Shown here piece after piece: positions 47,476-57,030 of a DNA stretch of 64,000 bases. Origin of the DNA: Trinickia diaoshuihuensis (GTDB taxonomy: Bacteria; Pseudomonadota; Gammaproteobacteria; Burkholderiales; Burkholderiaceae); contig NZ_QUBS01000024.1 of the NCBI RefSeq assembly GCF_003390925.1, positions 62,001 to 126,000 of the forward strand. Direction: 5' to 3'. The notes below the pieces were generated by a model that did no database searches, had not been told where the DNA came from, and saw only the letters and a list, made by a program, of their open reading frames with translations. The position numbers and the translations under genes are program-made. How positions within the stretch are numbered: the first letter of the stretch is position 1; each line of letters starts with the position of its first letter.

Positions 47476-47634
47476 ATGAGGGCCGCGGATTCGATGGTGG
47501 ATGCGATGGGGCGAGCGCGAATCGAGGCGGCGGCACAGGCGAACGCCGCCGACGCCGCGCTCTGGCGGTGGTTCACGGCGATGCTCGAGGATCGCCGAAT
47601 CAATGGCGGTACTGCTTCGGCAACTGGGTTGTGA
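47476..47634 (+). CDS. Possible small protein ahead of the cyclase-like gene
   Basis: A possible 52-residue helical protein (ARIEAAAQANAADAALWRWF) with GAGGGG just before its ATG. Its stop overlaps a GTG start of the next gene (GTGA), which suggests coupling. The start is 16 bp after the MFS stop. No family recognised; a chance frame in GC-rich DNA cannot be excluded. Confidence 0.35.
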   Translation: MRAADSMVDAMGRARIEAAAQANAADAALWRWFTAMLEDRRINGGTASATGL

Positions 47635-48533
47635 GCGCCGACCGATGCTGCGTTGCGACCGAGGCGAGCTTCGATCGGGCCATTCGGACGGCGAAGGAGA
47701 ATGGCGAACGCCGGGGATTGGGGGCGTTGGATGCCGTATCGTTTGGCCTATTGTGCAGAGGTGGCCTCGCTGTGGGCGAAATTCACGAGCCGAACAAAGT
47801 GAATCATGCACTTGGGGCGTACGTTGTCGGCAACGCAGTCACTCGGGCAGTAGGCTTCGAGCGCATGGGCAAGGGAACCCGAATCTTCACAGATCAAGAG
47901 ACGGCCCTTCACATATTGGAAGTCCGGCCGAAAGAGACTTTCCAACCGCTCATCGACCCATTGACAGGCAACGCTGTCGATGAATGGATGTGGTACATGC
48001 CGGTCGAATCACTACAAGACGAGCAAGACCTCAATGTACTACGTCAAGTCGTCGAACGGCTGGTGCGCAGCCACAGCATGCTTCTATATTCCCCGAAGTT
48101 GAATTGGAGCGCGACGACGCTTGAGGGACGCCGACAGATCGCGTGCTCGATCGTGCCTGTATCCGATGCGATGTTCAAGATCTCGCGACGGGAAGAATAC
48201 CGGTTCGGTGCCGAACATCTATTGCAACCCGGCCCTGGGCGCTCTGTTCGTATTCGCAAACGCGTAGCTGAGCAGTTCACAGGGGAAATTCTAGCCGCGT
48301 TAAAGGCTATAACCCGGATATGGCCGGACCCAAAGCTTTTGCCTGCGGATAGGTGGTGGCGTGGCTTGCCGTTGAGCAGGGGCGGGCTACTTTTGCCCAC
48401 GAAGCTTAATCCTAGAGGGGTTTTGCGGCGTTTCGTGGTGTTGCGTTGCTTCTCCGTACTCACTTGCAACACTGCCGACGCTTTTCCCTTTGCTCCGTTG
48501 CTTGCGGACACTCCCCCGTCGTTTCTTAGTTAA
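47631..48533 (+). CDS. Protein with partial class III nucleotidyl-cyclase-like domain, possibly truncated
   Basis: A frame of 300 residues from GTG 47631. Residues about 40-95, with LLCRGGLAVGEIHE, VVGNAVTRAVGFERMGKG and RIFTD, resemble the second half of a class III nucleotidyl-cyclase-like domain (RGG-x-x-x-G, then VGNAV-x-x-A-x-x-xE and RI-x-x-D). FQPLIDPLTGNAVDEWMWYMP follows. The first half of such a domain, with its metal-binding Asp, is not visible upstream, and the last 60-70 residues (rich in Arg, Leu and Pro) do not look natural, so both ends may be damaged. DNA is AT-richer than the flanks. Tentative. Confidence 0.4.
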   Translation: MSADRCCVATEASFDRAIRTAKENGERRGLGALDAVSFGLLCRGGLAVGEIHEPNKVNHALGAYVVGNAVTRAVGFERMGKGTRIFTDQETALHILEVRPKETFQPLIDPLTGNAVDEWMWYMPVESLQDEQDLNVLRQVVERLVRSHSMLLYSPKLNWSATTLEGRRQIACSIVPVSDAMFKISRREEYRFGAEHLLQPGPGRSVRIRKRVAEQFTGEILAALKAITRIWPDPKLLPADRWWRGLPLSRGGLLLPTKLNPRGVLRRFVVLRCFSVLTCNTADAFPFAPLLADTPPSFLS

Positions 48534-48620
48534 TAATCTTGCACATCCCAAGCGTCGACCCAGCTAACAATCGCCCATGCGTGAACGCGCCGCGATGTCC
48601 AAGGCGGCGCGCGGAGCTTA

Positions 48621-48901
48621 TCAATTGGGCGTGGCTCGATGCGCTCGAACCCGGTCGAGCACCGCTCCAGCGCACCATAAGACTACGGCTGCGACGATGA
48701 AGCTTAGCGCGAGCATAACGCCCGCGACGACGCCCTCGTCGCCCTCAACCCCGATAGCGCCGAACAGCACAAACAGAGGATGCAATAAGCGTAGCCGGTG
48801 CTGCTGAAAAGGAATCTTGGAATCGCGTCAATGCGTGCAATGCCCACGAACACCGGGACCGTGAGCAGCGCGGCAAGTGCCAGAAGCCGAATCTTTTTCA
48901 T
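48621..48901 (-). pseudogene. Frameshifted small membrane protein, likely immunity partner of Tlde1
   Basis: From ATG 48901 the frame gives MKKIRLLALAALLTVPVFVG and continues to TGYAY (48785). The natural continuation HPLFVLFGAIGVEGDEG and a second hydrophobic helix (VMLALSFIVAAVVLWCAGAV) lies one frame away and stops at 48621. One extra base near 48783-48785 restores a protein of about 93 residues with two or three membrane segments. Its ATG overlaps the stop of the Tlde1 remnant (ATGA), the normal effector-immunity arrangement. Immunity role is inferred. Confidence 0.6.
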
Positions 48902-49140
48902 CGCACCGTTACTGTTCCGTAGTAAGGGATGCTCGTGCCAGGAATCATCTTTGTTTCCTGGGACAGCAGCCACGCGCGCAACTTGTCGAACTGCTGCGTC
49001 GACATCAACGTGATGCAGCCTTCGCTAACGCCGAACCGACCATTTGGATGCAGCCGGAAGTTCCCCGCTTCACCCCACCCACGAAAGTGTAGTCGTCCAC
49101 AACATTGTCGTTCCGGTAAAGCGCGGTGCCGCGTGTAGTC
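48898..49140 (-). pseudogene. Remnant of a Tlde1-type (DUF2778) L,D-transpeptidase T6SS effector
   Basis: The last 80 or so residues of a Tlde1-like effector can be read across two frames. ALYRNDNVVDDYTF and VGGVKRG lie in one frame (about 49070-49125). NFRLHPNGRFGVSEGCITL and the ending SIPYYGTVTVR lie in the next, up to the stop at 48898. The switch falls in a run of four C residues at 49063-49066 and is cured by a fifth. The catalytic His and the Cys of SEGCITL are present. The N-terminal half of the family (substrate cap region) is absent, so the gene is also 5'-truncated, about 90 bp from a tRNA gene. Confidence 0.7.
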
Positions 49141-49228
49141 ACGCAGTTCCTCGATGGCATGCGGGGCCGACGAACGCAAAGCTCAGCGCGGTTGTTATAT
49201 GAAACGTCGCCAAACCTTGCGGCATTTG

Positions 49229-49303
49229 TGGTCCCCCCGACAGGAATCGAACCTGTATCTAGCGCTTAGGAGGCACTTGTTCTATCCATTGAACTACGGG
49301 GAG
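49229..49303 (-). tRNA. tRNA-Arg (anticodon CCU)
   Basis: A 75-nt cloverleaf on the minus strand. The acceptor stem CTCCCCG pairs with CGGGGGG (one G-T wobble), the anticodon loop CTCCTAA gives anticodon CCU for AGG codons, and the T arm is ACAGG-TTCGATT-CCTGT. The 3' CCA is encoded (complement of 49229-49231). It borders the decayed accessory patch to its left; tRNA 3' ends are frequent integration sites and the patch lies on the 3' side of this tRNA. Confidence 0.93.
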
Positions 49304-49417
49304 GATCCGCTGCCCAGGCGGTGAGCCCGGATGCGCCGGCGCGCGCAGCAGTATATCAAAGCCGGGCCGGTTGCCCATTGCGGTCGCGCGAACGGTGCGA
49401 TCCGGCCCGGCTAGCCC

Positions 49418-49600
49418 TCAAAACTCCACGACCGCAAACTCGCCCTTGCTCACATCGCAGAGCGGGCACCGCCAGTCTTCTGGAATGTCCGCGAACCGCG
49501 TGCCAGGCGCGATCCCCTCGTCCGGCAGGCCTTCCTCTTCGTTGTACACCCAGCCGCAAATCACGCAGACCCAGCTTTTGTATTCGATAACGTCGCTCAC
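49418..49600 (-). CDS. Rubredoxin
   Basis: A 60-residue iron protein for electron transfer. Both Cys pairs that bind the single iron are present: CVICGWVY near the N-terminus and CPLCDVSK near the C-terminus, with the expected aromatic residues between. Length is standard. Possible partners (alkane or other oxygenases, rubredoxin reductase) are not in the window. It is divergent from uup across about 200 bp. Confidence 0.95.
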   Translation of the reverse strand: MSDVIEYKSWVCVICGWVYNEEEGLPDEGIAPGTRFADIPEDWRCPLCDVSKGEFAVVEF

Positions 49601-49807
49601 AGCGTCCTACCCTAATTCATCTCAAAAAGTCGCTACCTTAGCGCCGCTCGGCGGCCTTGCGGCGTTTTGGCGGCGAGACGCATTGTCGCACTCTTTTACT
49701 CACGGGCGTTCCGAGGGGCCCCGGTAGGCCGAACGGCCAGCGCATGCCGGTCCACGGTCCGCGGCCGGTACAATGGATGTTTCGATTTTTCGCAGGCGCG
49801 CTCTTTC

Positions 49808-51745
49808 ATGTCGCTTTACTCCATCGTCGACGCACAGCTCGCGTTCGGACACGTCGCGCTGCTCGATCACGCCGATTTCTCGCTCGAAGCCGGCGAACGC
49901 GTCGGACTCATCGGCCGCAACGGCGCGGGCAAGTCGTCGCTGCTCAAGATCGTCGCCGGTCTCATGCATCCGGACGACGGGCTCGTTACGCGCCAGCAAG
50001 ACCTCTCCACGGTCTACGTGCCGCAAGAGCCCGAGTTCGATCCCCAAGCCTCGGTGTTCGATGCCGTCGCCGGCGGCTTGGCCAACGTACGCGCTTCGCT
50101 CGACGAATACGACGCCGTCGCGCACGCCCTGGCGGATACGCCCGAGGGCGCGCAGCACGACGCGCTCCTTGCGCGCATGAACACGCTGCAGTCGGCGCTC
50201 GATGCGGCCAATGCATGGAATTGGCGCACGCGCGTATCCACCACGATCGCGCAACTCAACCTCGATGGGCAAGCGCGCATCGGCGCGCTCTCGGGCGGGA
50301 TGCAAAAACGCGTCGCGCTCGCCCAGGCGCTCGTCGTCGATCCCGATGTCCTGCTGCTCGACGAGCCCACGAACCACTTGGATTTCGACGGTATCCGCTG
50401 GCTCGAGGAGTTGCTCGTCAATTCGCGCGCGGGCCTGCTCTTCATTACGCACGATCGCGCATTTCTGGATCGTGTCGCCACCCGCATCGTCGAACTCGAC
50501 CGCGGACGCCTGCTGTCATATCCGGGCAATTTCTCGGCTTATCAGACGCGCAAGGCTCAGCAACTCGAAGTGGAGCGCATCGAGAATGAAAAATTCGACA
50601 AACTGCTGGCGCAGGAAGAAGTCTGGATCCGCAAGGGCGTCGAGGCGCGCCGCACGCGCAGCGTCGGCCGTATCGCACGGCTCGTCGAAATGCGCCAGCA
50701 GCGCGCCGAGCGCCGCAACGTTCAGGGCAACGTCAAGCTCGACGTGGGCCAAGGCGAGCGCTCGGGCAAGATCGTCGCCGAATTGACCGATGTGACGAAA
50801 CGCTATGGCGAACGGACCGTCGTCGACCGTTTCTCGACGACGGTCATGCGTGGCGACAAGATCGGCTTTATCGGCCCCAACGGCGCCGGCAAGACGACCC
50901 TGCTGAAGCTCATTCTCGGTGAGATTGCGCCGGACGAAGGTACGGTCCGGGTCGGCACGAATCTGCAGGTGGCCTATTTCGATCAGATGCGCGCGCAGCT
51001 CGATCAGGAAAAGAGCTTGGCCGATACGATCAGCCCGGGCAGCGATTGGATCGAGGTCAACGGCACGCGCAAGCACGTCATGAGCTATCTCGGCGATTTC
51101 CTGTTCGCCCCCGAGCGGGCTCGCTCGCCTGTCAAATCGCTCTCCGGCGGCGAACGCAACCGGCTCCTCTTGGCGCGGCTATTCGCACGGCCCGCGAACG
51201 TCCTCGTGCTCGACGAGCCGACGAACGATCTCGATATTCCCACCTTGGAGTTGCTCGAGGAGTTGCTGGCGGACTACGACGGTACGGTGCTGCTCGTCAG
51301 CCACGATCGCGCGTTCCTCGACAATGTCGTGACCTCGGTGATTGCCTCCGAAGGCTCCGGGGCGTGGCGCGAATATGTGGGCGGCTTTACTGATTGGCAG
51401 ACGCAAAGCGAACGCGCCGAGCGGCTCGCCCAGGAAGCGGCCGCCAAAAACGCCCCGAAGCCGGAGCCGCGCGAGGCGGTAGCCAAGGAGAGCGCGGCGG
51501 GGCGCAACGCCCAGCGTACGGTCAAGCTTTCGTTCAAGGAACAGCGGGAGCTCGAAGCGTTGCCCGAGACGATCGCCGCCCTCGAAGCGGAGCAAAAAGC
51601 GATCGGCGCCCAGCTCGAGGACGGCTCGATCTTCGCGCGCGACGCGAAAGAAGGCGCCCGGCTCACCGAGCGCTACGCCGCGATCGACGACGAGTTGTTG
51701 GCCGCGTTGGAACGCTGGGAGGCGCTGGAGGCCAAGCGTAAGTAG
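49808..51745 (+). CDS. uup: ABC-F ATPase, Uup type
   Basis: A 645-residue soluble protein with two ABC domains: Walker A GRNGAGKSS and GPNGAGKTT, signatures LSGGMQKR and LSGGERNR, and Walker B LLLDEPTNHLD and LVLDEPTNDLD. There is no membrane domain. The C-terminal helical, Lys/Glu-rich extension (about 560-645) is the DNA-binding or coiled-coil tail typical of Uup, which acts on ribosomes and influences transposon precise excision. ATG 49808 gives the MSLYSIVDAQLAFG start; the frame runs upstream without similarity. Confidence 0.9.
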   Translation: MSLYSIVDAQLAFGHVALLDHADFSLEAGERVGLIGRNGAGKSSLLKIVAGLMHPDDGLVTRQQDLSTVYVPQEPEFDPQASVFDAVAGGLANVRASLDEYDAVAHALADTPEGAQHDALLARMNTLQSALDAANAWNWRTRVSTTIAQLNLDGQARIGALSGGMQKRVALAQALVVDPDVLLLDEPTNHLDFDGIRWLEELLVNSRAGLLFITHDRAFLDRVATRIVELDRGRLLSYPGNFSAYQTRKAQQLEVERIENEKFDKLLAQEEVWIRKGVEARRTRSVGRIARLVEMRQQRAERRNVQGNVKLDVGQGERSGKIVAELTDVTKRYGERTVVDRFSTTVMRGDKIGFIGPNGAGKTTLLKLILGEIAPDEGTVRVGTNLQVAYFDQMRAQLDQEKSLADTISPGSDWIEVNGTRKHVMSYLGDFLFAPERARSPVKSLSGGERNRLLLARLFARPANVLVLDEPTNDLDIPTLELLEELLADYDGTVLLVSHDRAFLDNVVTSVIASEGSGAWREYVGGFTDWQTQSERAERLAQEAAAKNAPKPEPREAVAKESAAGRNAQRTVKLSFKEQRELEALPETIAALEAEQKAIGAQLEDGSIFARDAKEGARLTERYAAIDDELLAALERWEALEAKRK

Positions 51746-52027
51746 TTCGTCGGGTGTCAGGCGGGCCGCGTTCCGCTCGGCGGCCCCGCGGATGGCCGCC
51801 CCGCCGATCACCGCCCGGTAGCCGCCGGCCTCGCCGAATTGCCGCATCAAACGAAACCAGTAAAATACGGCGCGACTATGGCGGACAGGCATCCGGCGCA
51901 GCCGGCCGCGCTCGCTTCGCGGGCACGCCGGCCGCCGCCGTTGTTTCGATTCGCTTTTTTTTGAACTTTCAACGCTTTGTCCACGCGGATATCCACACGC
52001 GCTGTGGACAACGACCTACACGAGACC

Positions 52028-54013
52028 ATGTCCACGAAAAAGCCAAGCACCGCGTACAGCGAGGCCTCGATCAAGGTGCTCAAAGGGCTCGAGCCGGTCA
52101 AGCAGCGGCCGGGCATGTATACGCGCACCGAGAATCCGCTGCACATCATTCAAGAAGTCATCGACAACGCATCGGACGAAGCGCTCGGCGGTTACGGCCG
52201 CCAGATAACCGTTACGCTGCATGCCGATCAATCCGTGTCCGTCGAAGACGACGGCCGAGGCATTCCGTTCGGCTTGCACCCCGACGAAGGCGTGCCCGTC
52301 GTCGAGATCGTCTTCACCCGCCTGCACGCGGGCGGCAAGTTCGACAAAGCGGCCGGGGGCGCCTATACGTTCTCGGGCGGTCTGCACGGCGTCGGCGTTT
52401 CGGTCACGAACGCATTGTCGTCCCGGCTCGATGTGACGGTCTGGCGCGACGGTAAGGTGGCCCAAGTCGGTTTCTCGCATGGCGACGTCATCCGTCCGCT
52501 GACCGTACGTCCCGTCGAGAGAGGGGAGAAGCGCACCGGTACGCGTGTCACGGCATTGCCCGACCCGAAATACTTCGATTCGGCCAATCTGCCGCTCGGC
52601 GAACTCCAGCGGCTCTTGCGCTCGAAAGCGGTGCTGCTGCCGGGCGTCGAAGTCGTGCTCGTCAACGAAAAAACGGGTGAGCGCCAGAGCTGGAAATACG
52701 ACGACGGTTTGCGCGGCTACCTGCTCGAAGGCATGGCCGGCAGCGAACTGTTGATCCCGCTGTTCGAAGGCGAGCGCTACGCGGACAGCACGCGCGCGAG
52801 CGAAGATTCGTTTGCCGAAGGCGAAGGCGCGGCGTGGGTGGTGGCCTGGAGCGAGGAGGGGCCGCTGCAACGCGAGTCGTATGTCAACCTGATCCCCACC
52901 CCGGCCGGCGGTACCCACGAATCCGGCTTGCGCGACGGGCTCTTCCAAGCGGTCAAGAGTTTCGTCGAGTTGCATAACTTGCAGCCGAAGGGGGTGAAGC
53001 TGCTGGCGGAAGACGTGTTCGCCCGCGTCTCGTTCGTACTGTCGGCGAAGGTGCTCGATCCGCAATTCCAAGGTCAGATCAAAGAGCGCTTGAATAGCCG
53101 CGATGCCGTGAAGCTCGTGTCGTCCTTCGCGCGCCCGGCGCTCGAGTTGTGGCTCAATCAACACGTGGACCACGGCAAGAAGCTCGCCGAACTCGTCATC
53201 AAGCAAGCGCAGGCGCGCACGCGCGCTGGGCAGAAGGTCGAGAAACGCAAGAGTTCGGGCGTCGCGGTGTTGCCGGGCAAGTTGACCGACTGCGAATCGA
53301 CGGATATCTCGCGCAACGAGCTTTTCCTCGTCGAAGGCGATTCGGCCGGCGGGTCGGCCAAGATGGGCCGGGACAAGGAATTCCAGGCGATTCTGCCGCT
53401 GCGCGGTAAGGTGCTCAACACGTGGGAAACCGAGCGCGATCGACTCTTCGCGAACAACGAAGTGCACGATATCTCGGTGGCGATCGGCGTCGATCCGCAT
53501 AACCCGGACGACAACGTCGACCTCTCGAACCTGCGTTACGGCAAGATTTGTATCCTGTCCGACGCGGACGTCGACGGCGCGCATATCCAGGTTCTGCTGC
53601 TCACGCTGTTCTTCAAGCACTTCCCGCAACTGATCGAACGCGGTCACGTCTACGTGGCGCGACCTCCGCTGTTTCGCGTCGATGCGCCCGCGCGCGGCAA
53701 GAAGCCGGCGCAGAAGCTTTACGCACTCGACGAAGGCGAGCTCGAAGCGACGCTCGACAAGCTGCGCAAGGACGGCGTGCGCGAGACGCAGTGGTCCATC
53801 AGCCGCTTCAAGGGTCTCGGCGAAATGAGCGCCGAGCAACTCTGGGATACGACGATGAACCCCGATACGCGGCGGCTCATGCCGGTCGCGCTCGGCGAAC
53901 TGGAATACGAGGGCACGGTGTCGCGCATGACCATGCTGATGGGCAAGGGCGAGGCAGCGGCACGCCGTAGCTGGCTCGAAGAAAAAGGCAACGAAGTCGA
54001 AGCCGATATTTGA
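52028..54013 (+). CDS. parE: DNA topoisomerase IV subunit B
   Basis: A 661-residue ATPase subunit of topoisomerase IV, which decatenates daughter chromosomes. GHKL motifs are VIDNASDEALGG, DDGRGIP and GGLHGVGVSVTNAL; the Toprim domain shows VEGDSAGGSAKMGRD and DADVDGAHIQ. Length and the lack of the GyrB insert fit ParE. ATG 52028 (MSTKKPSTAYSEASI) is preferred to an in-frame ATG at 51977. parC follows 65 bp downstream, the usual operon. Confidence 0.95.
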   Translation: MSTKKPSTAYSEASIKVLKGLEPVKQRPGMYTRTENPLHIIQEVIDNASDEALGGYGRQITVTLHADQSVSVEDDGRGIPFGLHPDEGVPVVEIVFTRLHAGGKFDKAAGGAYTFSGGLHGVGVSVTNALSSRLDVTVWRDGKVAQVGFSHGDVIRPLTVRPVERGEKRTGTRVTALPDPKYFDSANLPLGELQRLLRSKAVLLPGVEVVLVNEKTGERQSWKYDDGLRGYLLEGMAGSELLIPLFEGERYADSTRASEDSFAEGEGAAWVVAWSEEGPLQRESYVNLIPTPAGGTHESGLRDGLFQAVKSFVELHNLQPKGVKLLAEDVFARVSFVLSAKVLDPQFQGQIKERLNSRDAVKLVSSFARPALELWLNQHVDHGKKLAELVIKQAQARTRAGQKVEKRKSSGVAVLPGKLTDCESTDISRNELFLVEGDSAGGSAKMGRDKEFQAILPLRGKVLNTWETERDRLFANNEVHDISVAIGVDPHNPDDNVDLSNLRYGKICILSDADVDGAHIQVLLLTLFFKHFPQLIERGHVYVARPPLFRVDAPARGKKPAQKLYALDEGELEATLDKLRKDGVRETQWSISRFKGLGEMSAEQLWDTTMNPDTRRLMPVALGELEYEGTVSRMTMLMGKGEAAARRSWLEEKGNEVEADI

Positions 54014-54078
54014 TGCAAGGCAACGCCTTGGCTACGCGCACTTCTTCTAGCGCCTCCTGAACACGGACACTATTTTCG

Positions 54079-56394
54079 ATGGATCAACAAGACGATCTGT
54101 TCGCACCGGCCGCCGCGCCCGACGGCGAGTCGCTCACGCTCGGCCATTACGCCGAGCGCGCTTATCTGGATTACGCGGTGAGCGTGGTGAAGGGCCGCGC
54201 CCTGCCCGACGTCTGCGACGGACAAAAACCCGTGCAGCGCCGCATTCTGTTCGCGATGAACGAAATGGGGCTCGGCGCCGACGCGAAGCCGGTCAAGTCG
54301 GCCCGCGTCGTTGGCGACGTGCTCGGTAAATACCATCCGCACGGCGATCAATCGGCGTATGACGCGCTCGTTCGGCTCGCGCAAGACTTCTCGATGCGCT
54401 ATCCGCTCATCGACGGCCAGGGCAACTTCGGCTCGCGCGACGGCGACGGCGCCGCGGCGATGCGTTACACGGAAGCCCGTCTGACGCCGATCGCGAAGCT
54501 GCTGCTCGACGAAATCGACGAGGGCACCGTCGATTTCGCGCCGAACTACGACGGCTCGTTCCAAGAGCCGAAGCTCTTGCCCGCTCGCTTGCCGTTCCTG
54601 TTGCTGAACGGTGCGTCGGGGATCGCGGTGGGTCTGGCGACCGAAATTCCCTCGCACAACTTGCGCGAGGTCGCCGCCGCGGCGGTAGCGATGATTCGCC
54701 ATCCGAAGATCTCGCATGCCGAGCTGATGGAGCATTTGCCCGGCCCCGATTTTCCGGGCGGCGGTCAGATCATTTCGAGCGCGACCGAGATCGCGGCCGC
54801 CTACGAGACGGGCCGCGGAAGCCTGAAGGTGCGCGCGCGCTGGAAGATCGAGGATCTCGCGCGCGGGCAGTGGCAACTCGTCGTCACCGAACTGCCGCCG
54901 AACACCTCGGGCCAAAAGGTGCTCGAGGAAATCGAGGAACTGACGAACCCCAAGATCAAGCTCGGCAAGAAGTCGTTGAGTCCCGAGCAGATACAGACGA
55001 AGCAGACGATGCTCGCGCTGCTCGATGCGGTGCGCGACGAATCGGGCAAGGATGCGCCCGTGCGCCTCGTGTTCGAGCCGAAGTCGAGCCGCATCGATCA
55101 AACCGAATTCGTCAATTCGTTGCTGGCTCACACGAGCCTCGAATCGAACGCGGCGCTCAATCTCGTGATGATCGGCTCCGATGGGCGGCCGCGTCAAAAG
55201 GGCATTACCGAAATCCTGCAGGAGTGGATCGGCTTCCGTTTCGCGACGGTCACGCGCCGTACGCGCCATCGTTTGACGAAGGTCGACGATCGGATCCACA
55301 TCCTCGAAGGGCGGATGATCGTCTTCCTGAACATCGACGAGGTCATCCGCATCATCCGCGAGTCGGACGAGCCGAAGGCGGCGCTGATGAGCGCGTTCGG
55401 TCTGAGCGAGCGGCAGGCCGACGACATTCTCGAAATCAGGCTGCGTCAATTGGCGCGCCTCGAAAAAATCAAGATCGAGAAGGAGCTCGAGGCGCTGCGC
55501 GAAGAGAAGTCCAAGCTCGAGGAGTTGCTCGCGAACGAGTCGTCGATGAAGCGCCTGATCATCAAGGAGATCGAGAGCGACGCGAAGCAATACGGCGACG
55601 AGCGGCGCACGCTCATCCAGCAGGAAAAGCGCGCGACGCTCGAGGCGCGCGTCATCGACGAGCCCGTGACGGTCGTCGTGTCGCAGCGCGGCTGGGTGCG
55701 CGCCCTCAAGGGCCATGGGCTGGATACGGCCGGTTTCACGTTCAAGGACGGCGACAGTCTGTATGCGGCGTTCCAATGCCGCACGCCCGATACCCTCATC
55801 GCCTGGGGCAGCAAGGGCCGCGTGTATTCGGTTGCCGTGGCGATGCTGCCGGGCGGTCGCGGCGACGGCGCGCCGGTCACCTCGTTCATCGACCTCGAAG
55901 CCGGCACGCACCTCATGCACTATTACGCGGCGAGCGCCGAGCAGCCGTTGTTGCTCGCGTCGAGCAACGGGTACGGCTTCGTTGCGCGCGTGGGCGATAT
56001 GGTCAGTCGCGTCAAGGCGGGCAAGTCGTTCATGACCATCGACGAAGGCGCGCAGCCGCTCGCGCCGATGCCCGTTTTGCCGCAGGCAACCCAAGTCGCT
56101 TGTTTGTCCAGCGCGGGACGGCTCGCCGTGTTCGGGCTCGATGAGATGAAGTCGCTTTCGGGCGGCGGACGCGGGATCATTTTGATGGGGCTCGACGAGG
56201 GCGAAAAGCTCGTGCAAGCGTTGGCGATCGCGCCAGCGGGTGTCGTGCTGCTCGGCACAGGCCGTGGCGGCAAACCGCAAGAGGAACGTCTGGCGGGAGC
56301 GGCGCTCGCGCCCCACGTCGGTAAGCGCGCTCGCCGCGGCCGCGCGCCCGATACGCGGTTGAAGGTCACGGCGTTGCGGCCCGCGCTCGATTGA
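54079..56394 (+). CDS. parC: DNA topoisomerase IV subunit A
   Basis: A 771-residue DNA-cleaving subunit. The winged-helix region carries the catalytic Tyr130 in [10 protein letters not shown], and a beta-pinwheel C-terminal domain follows with [11 protein letters not shown]-like GyrA-box remnants. In the quinolone-resistance region [12 protein letters not shown], position 91 is Gln and 95 is Asp where E. coli ParC has Ser80 and Glu84. Topoisomerase IV (not gyrase) identity comes from pairing with parE and the degenerate GyrA box. A CopD-like gene follows 35 bp downstream. Confidence 0.95.
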   Translation: MDQQDDLFAPAAAPDGESLTLGHYAERAYLDYAVSVVKGRALPDVCDGQKPVQRRILFAMNEMGLGADAKPVKSARVVGDVLGKYHPHGDQSAYDALVRLAQDFSMRYPLIDGQGNFGSRDGDGAAAMRYTEARLTPIAKLLLDEIDEGTVDFAPNYDGSFQEPKLLPARLPFLLLNGASGIAVGLATEIPSHNLREVAAAAVAMIRHPKISHAELMEHLPGPDFPGGGQIISSATEIAAAYETGRGSLKVRARWKIEDLARGQWQLVVTELPPNTSGQKVLEEIEELTNPKIKLGKKSLSPEQIQTKQTMLALLDAVRDESGKDAPVRLVFEPKSSRIDQTEFVNSLLAHTSLESNAALNLVMIGSDGRPRQKGITEILQEWIGFRFATVTRRTRHRLTKVDDRIHILEGRMIVFLNIDEVIRIIRESDEPKAALMSAFGLSERQADDILEIRLRQLARLEKIKIEKELEALREEKSKLEELLANESSMKRLIIKEIESDAKQYGDERRTLIQQEKRATLEARVIDEPVTVVVSQRGWVRALKGHGLDTAGFTFKDGDSLYAAFQCRTPDTLIAWGSKGRVYSVAVAMLPGGRGDGAPVTSFIDLEAGTHLMHYYAASAEQPLLLASSNGYGFVARVGDMVSRVKAGKSFMTIDEGAQPLAPMPVLPQATQVACLSSAGRLAVFGLDEMKSLSGGGRGIILMGLDEGEKLVQALAIAPAGVVLLGTGRGGKPQEERLAGAALAPHVGKRARRGRAPDTRLKVTALRPALD

Positions 56395-56429
56395 CGCATC
56401 GATTGGAACGAACGTTCTTGGAGAGTCTC

Positions 56430-56894
56430 ATGTCCTTGTCGATTGCGATGGACGTTGCGCTGTTCGTGCACTTGGCGGCCGTAGTGGTCTGGGTGGGCGG
56501 CATGGTGTTCGCGCATTTTTGTTTGCGTCCGGCGTTAGCCGATGTGTCGCCCCAATTGCGGTTGCCGCTGATCGAGGCCGTATTCGAGCGGTTCTTCAAT
56601 TGGATCGGCGCCTCGGTGATCGCCGTCCTGATTTCGGGTGGCTTTCTGATGTCGCGCTTCGGGGGCTCGCACGCGCCGTGGCAGATCAATCTCATGGCGG
56701 CGTTGGGCGTCGTCATGATGATGATCTTCGGGCACGTGCGTTTCGCCGTCTTTCCGCGGATCCGCCGTGCCGTCCAGGCGCAACGCTGGCCGGATGGGGC
56801 GCGCGCCGTCGATACGATGCGCCGGCTCGTGCTCGTCAACCTCGTCCTCGGGCTCGCGACGATCGTTGCCGCCGTGCTCTCGCGCGGGTTTTGA
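56430..56894 (+). CDS. CopD-like membrane protein
   Basis: A 154-residue protein with four hydrophobic helices. VALFVHLAAVVVWVGGMVFAH with its conserved His and Trp-x-Gly-Gly, and the ending RLVLVNLVLGLATIVAAVL, match the compact CopD-type family (related to copper-resistance and YchO/HemJ-like proteins). A ribosome site (GGAGAG) precedes ATG 56430. It follows parC closely and may share its transcript. Copper import is the family idea; substrate not shown here. Confidence 0.75.
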   Translation: MSLSIAMDVALFVHLAAVVVWVGGMVFAHFCLRPALADVSPQLRLPLIEAVFERFFNWIGASVIAVLISGGFLMSRFGGSHAPWQINLMAALGVVMMMIFGHVRFAVFPRIRRAVQAQRWPDGARAVDTMRRLVLVNLVLGLATIVAAVLSRGF

Positions 56895-57030
56895 CCGGGT
56901 ACTAGTAGGCTCTTGGCCGAACTCTGAGCGATCAGGAACCTGGTTGCGTGCGCAACGATTACGATTGATTGCACGCAGCCTTTTTGCAAGCCTCTTGCGC
57001 CATACTCGAGGCTTTACGACCGATTCGCCG

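Noticed and set aside
47501-47983. Alternative 160-codon frame over the cyclase-like gene
   Set aside because: Arg-rich shadow without the glycine motif and cyclase-like pattern seen in the other frame.
48577-48807. Plus-strand frame of 76 codons
   Set aside because: Thr/Ser/Pro-rich without start signal and antisense to the recognisable membrane-protein pseudogene.
54070-56316. Very long open frame (about 748 codons) on the minus strand
   Set aside because: It is the exact antisense of parC, whose motifs are clear; Arg/Ala/Leu-rich composition marks it as a GC-driven shadow. The same applies to long frames antisense to parE (52016-53839) and the fused permease (26947-28548).
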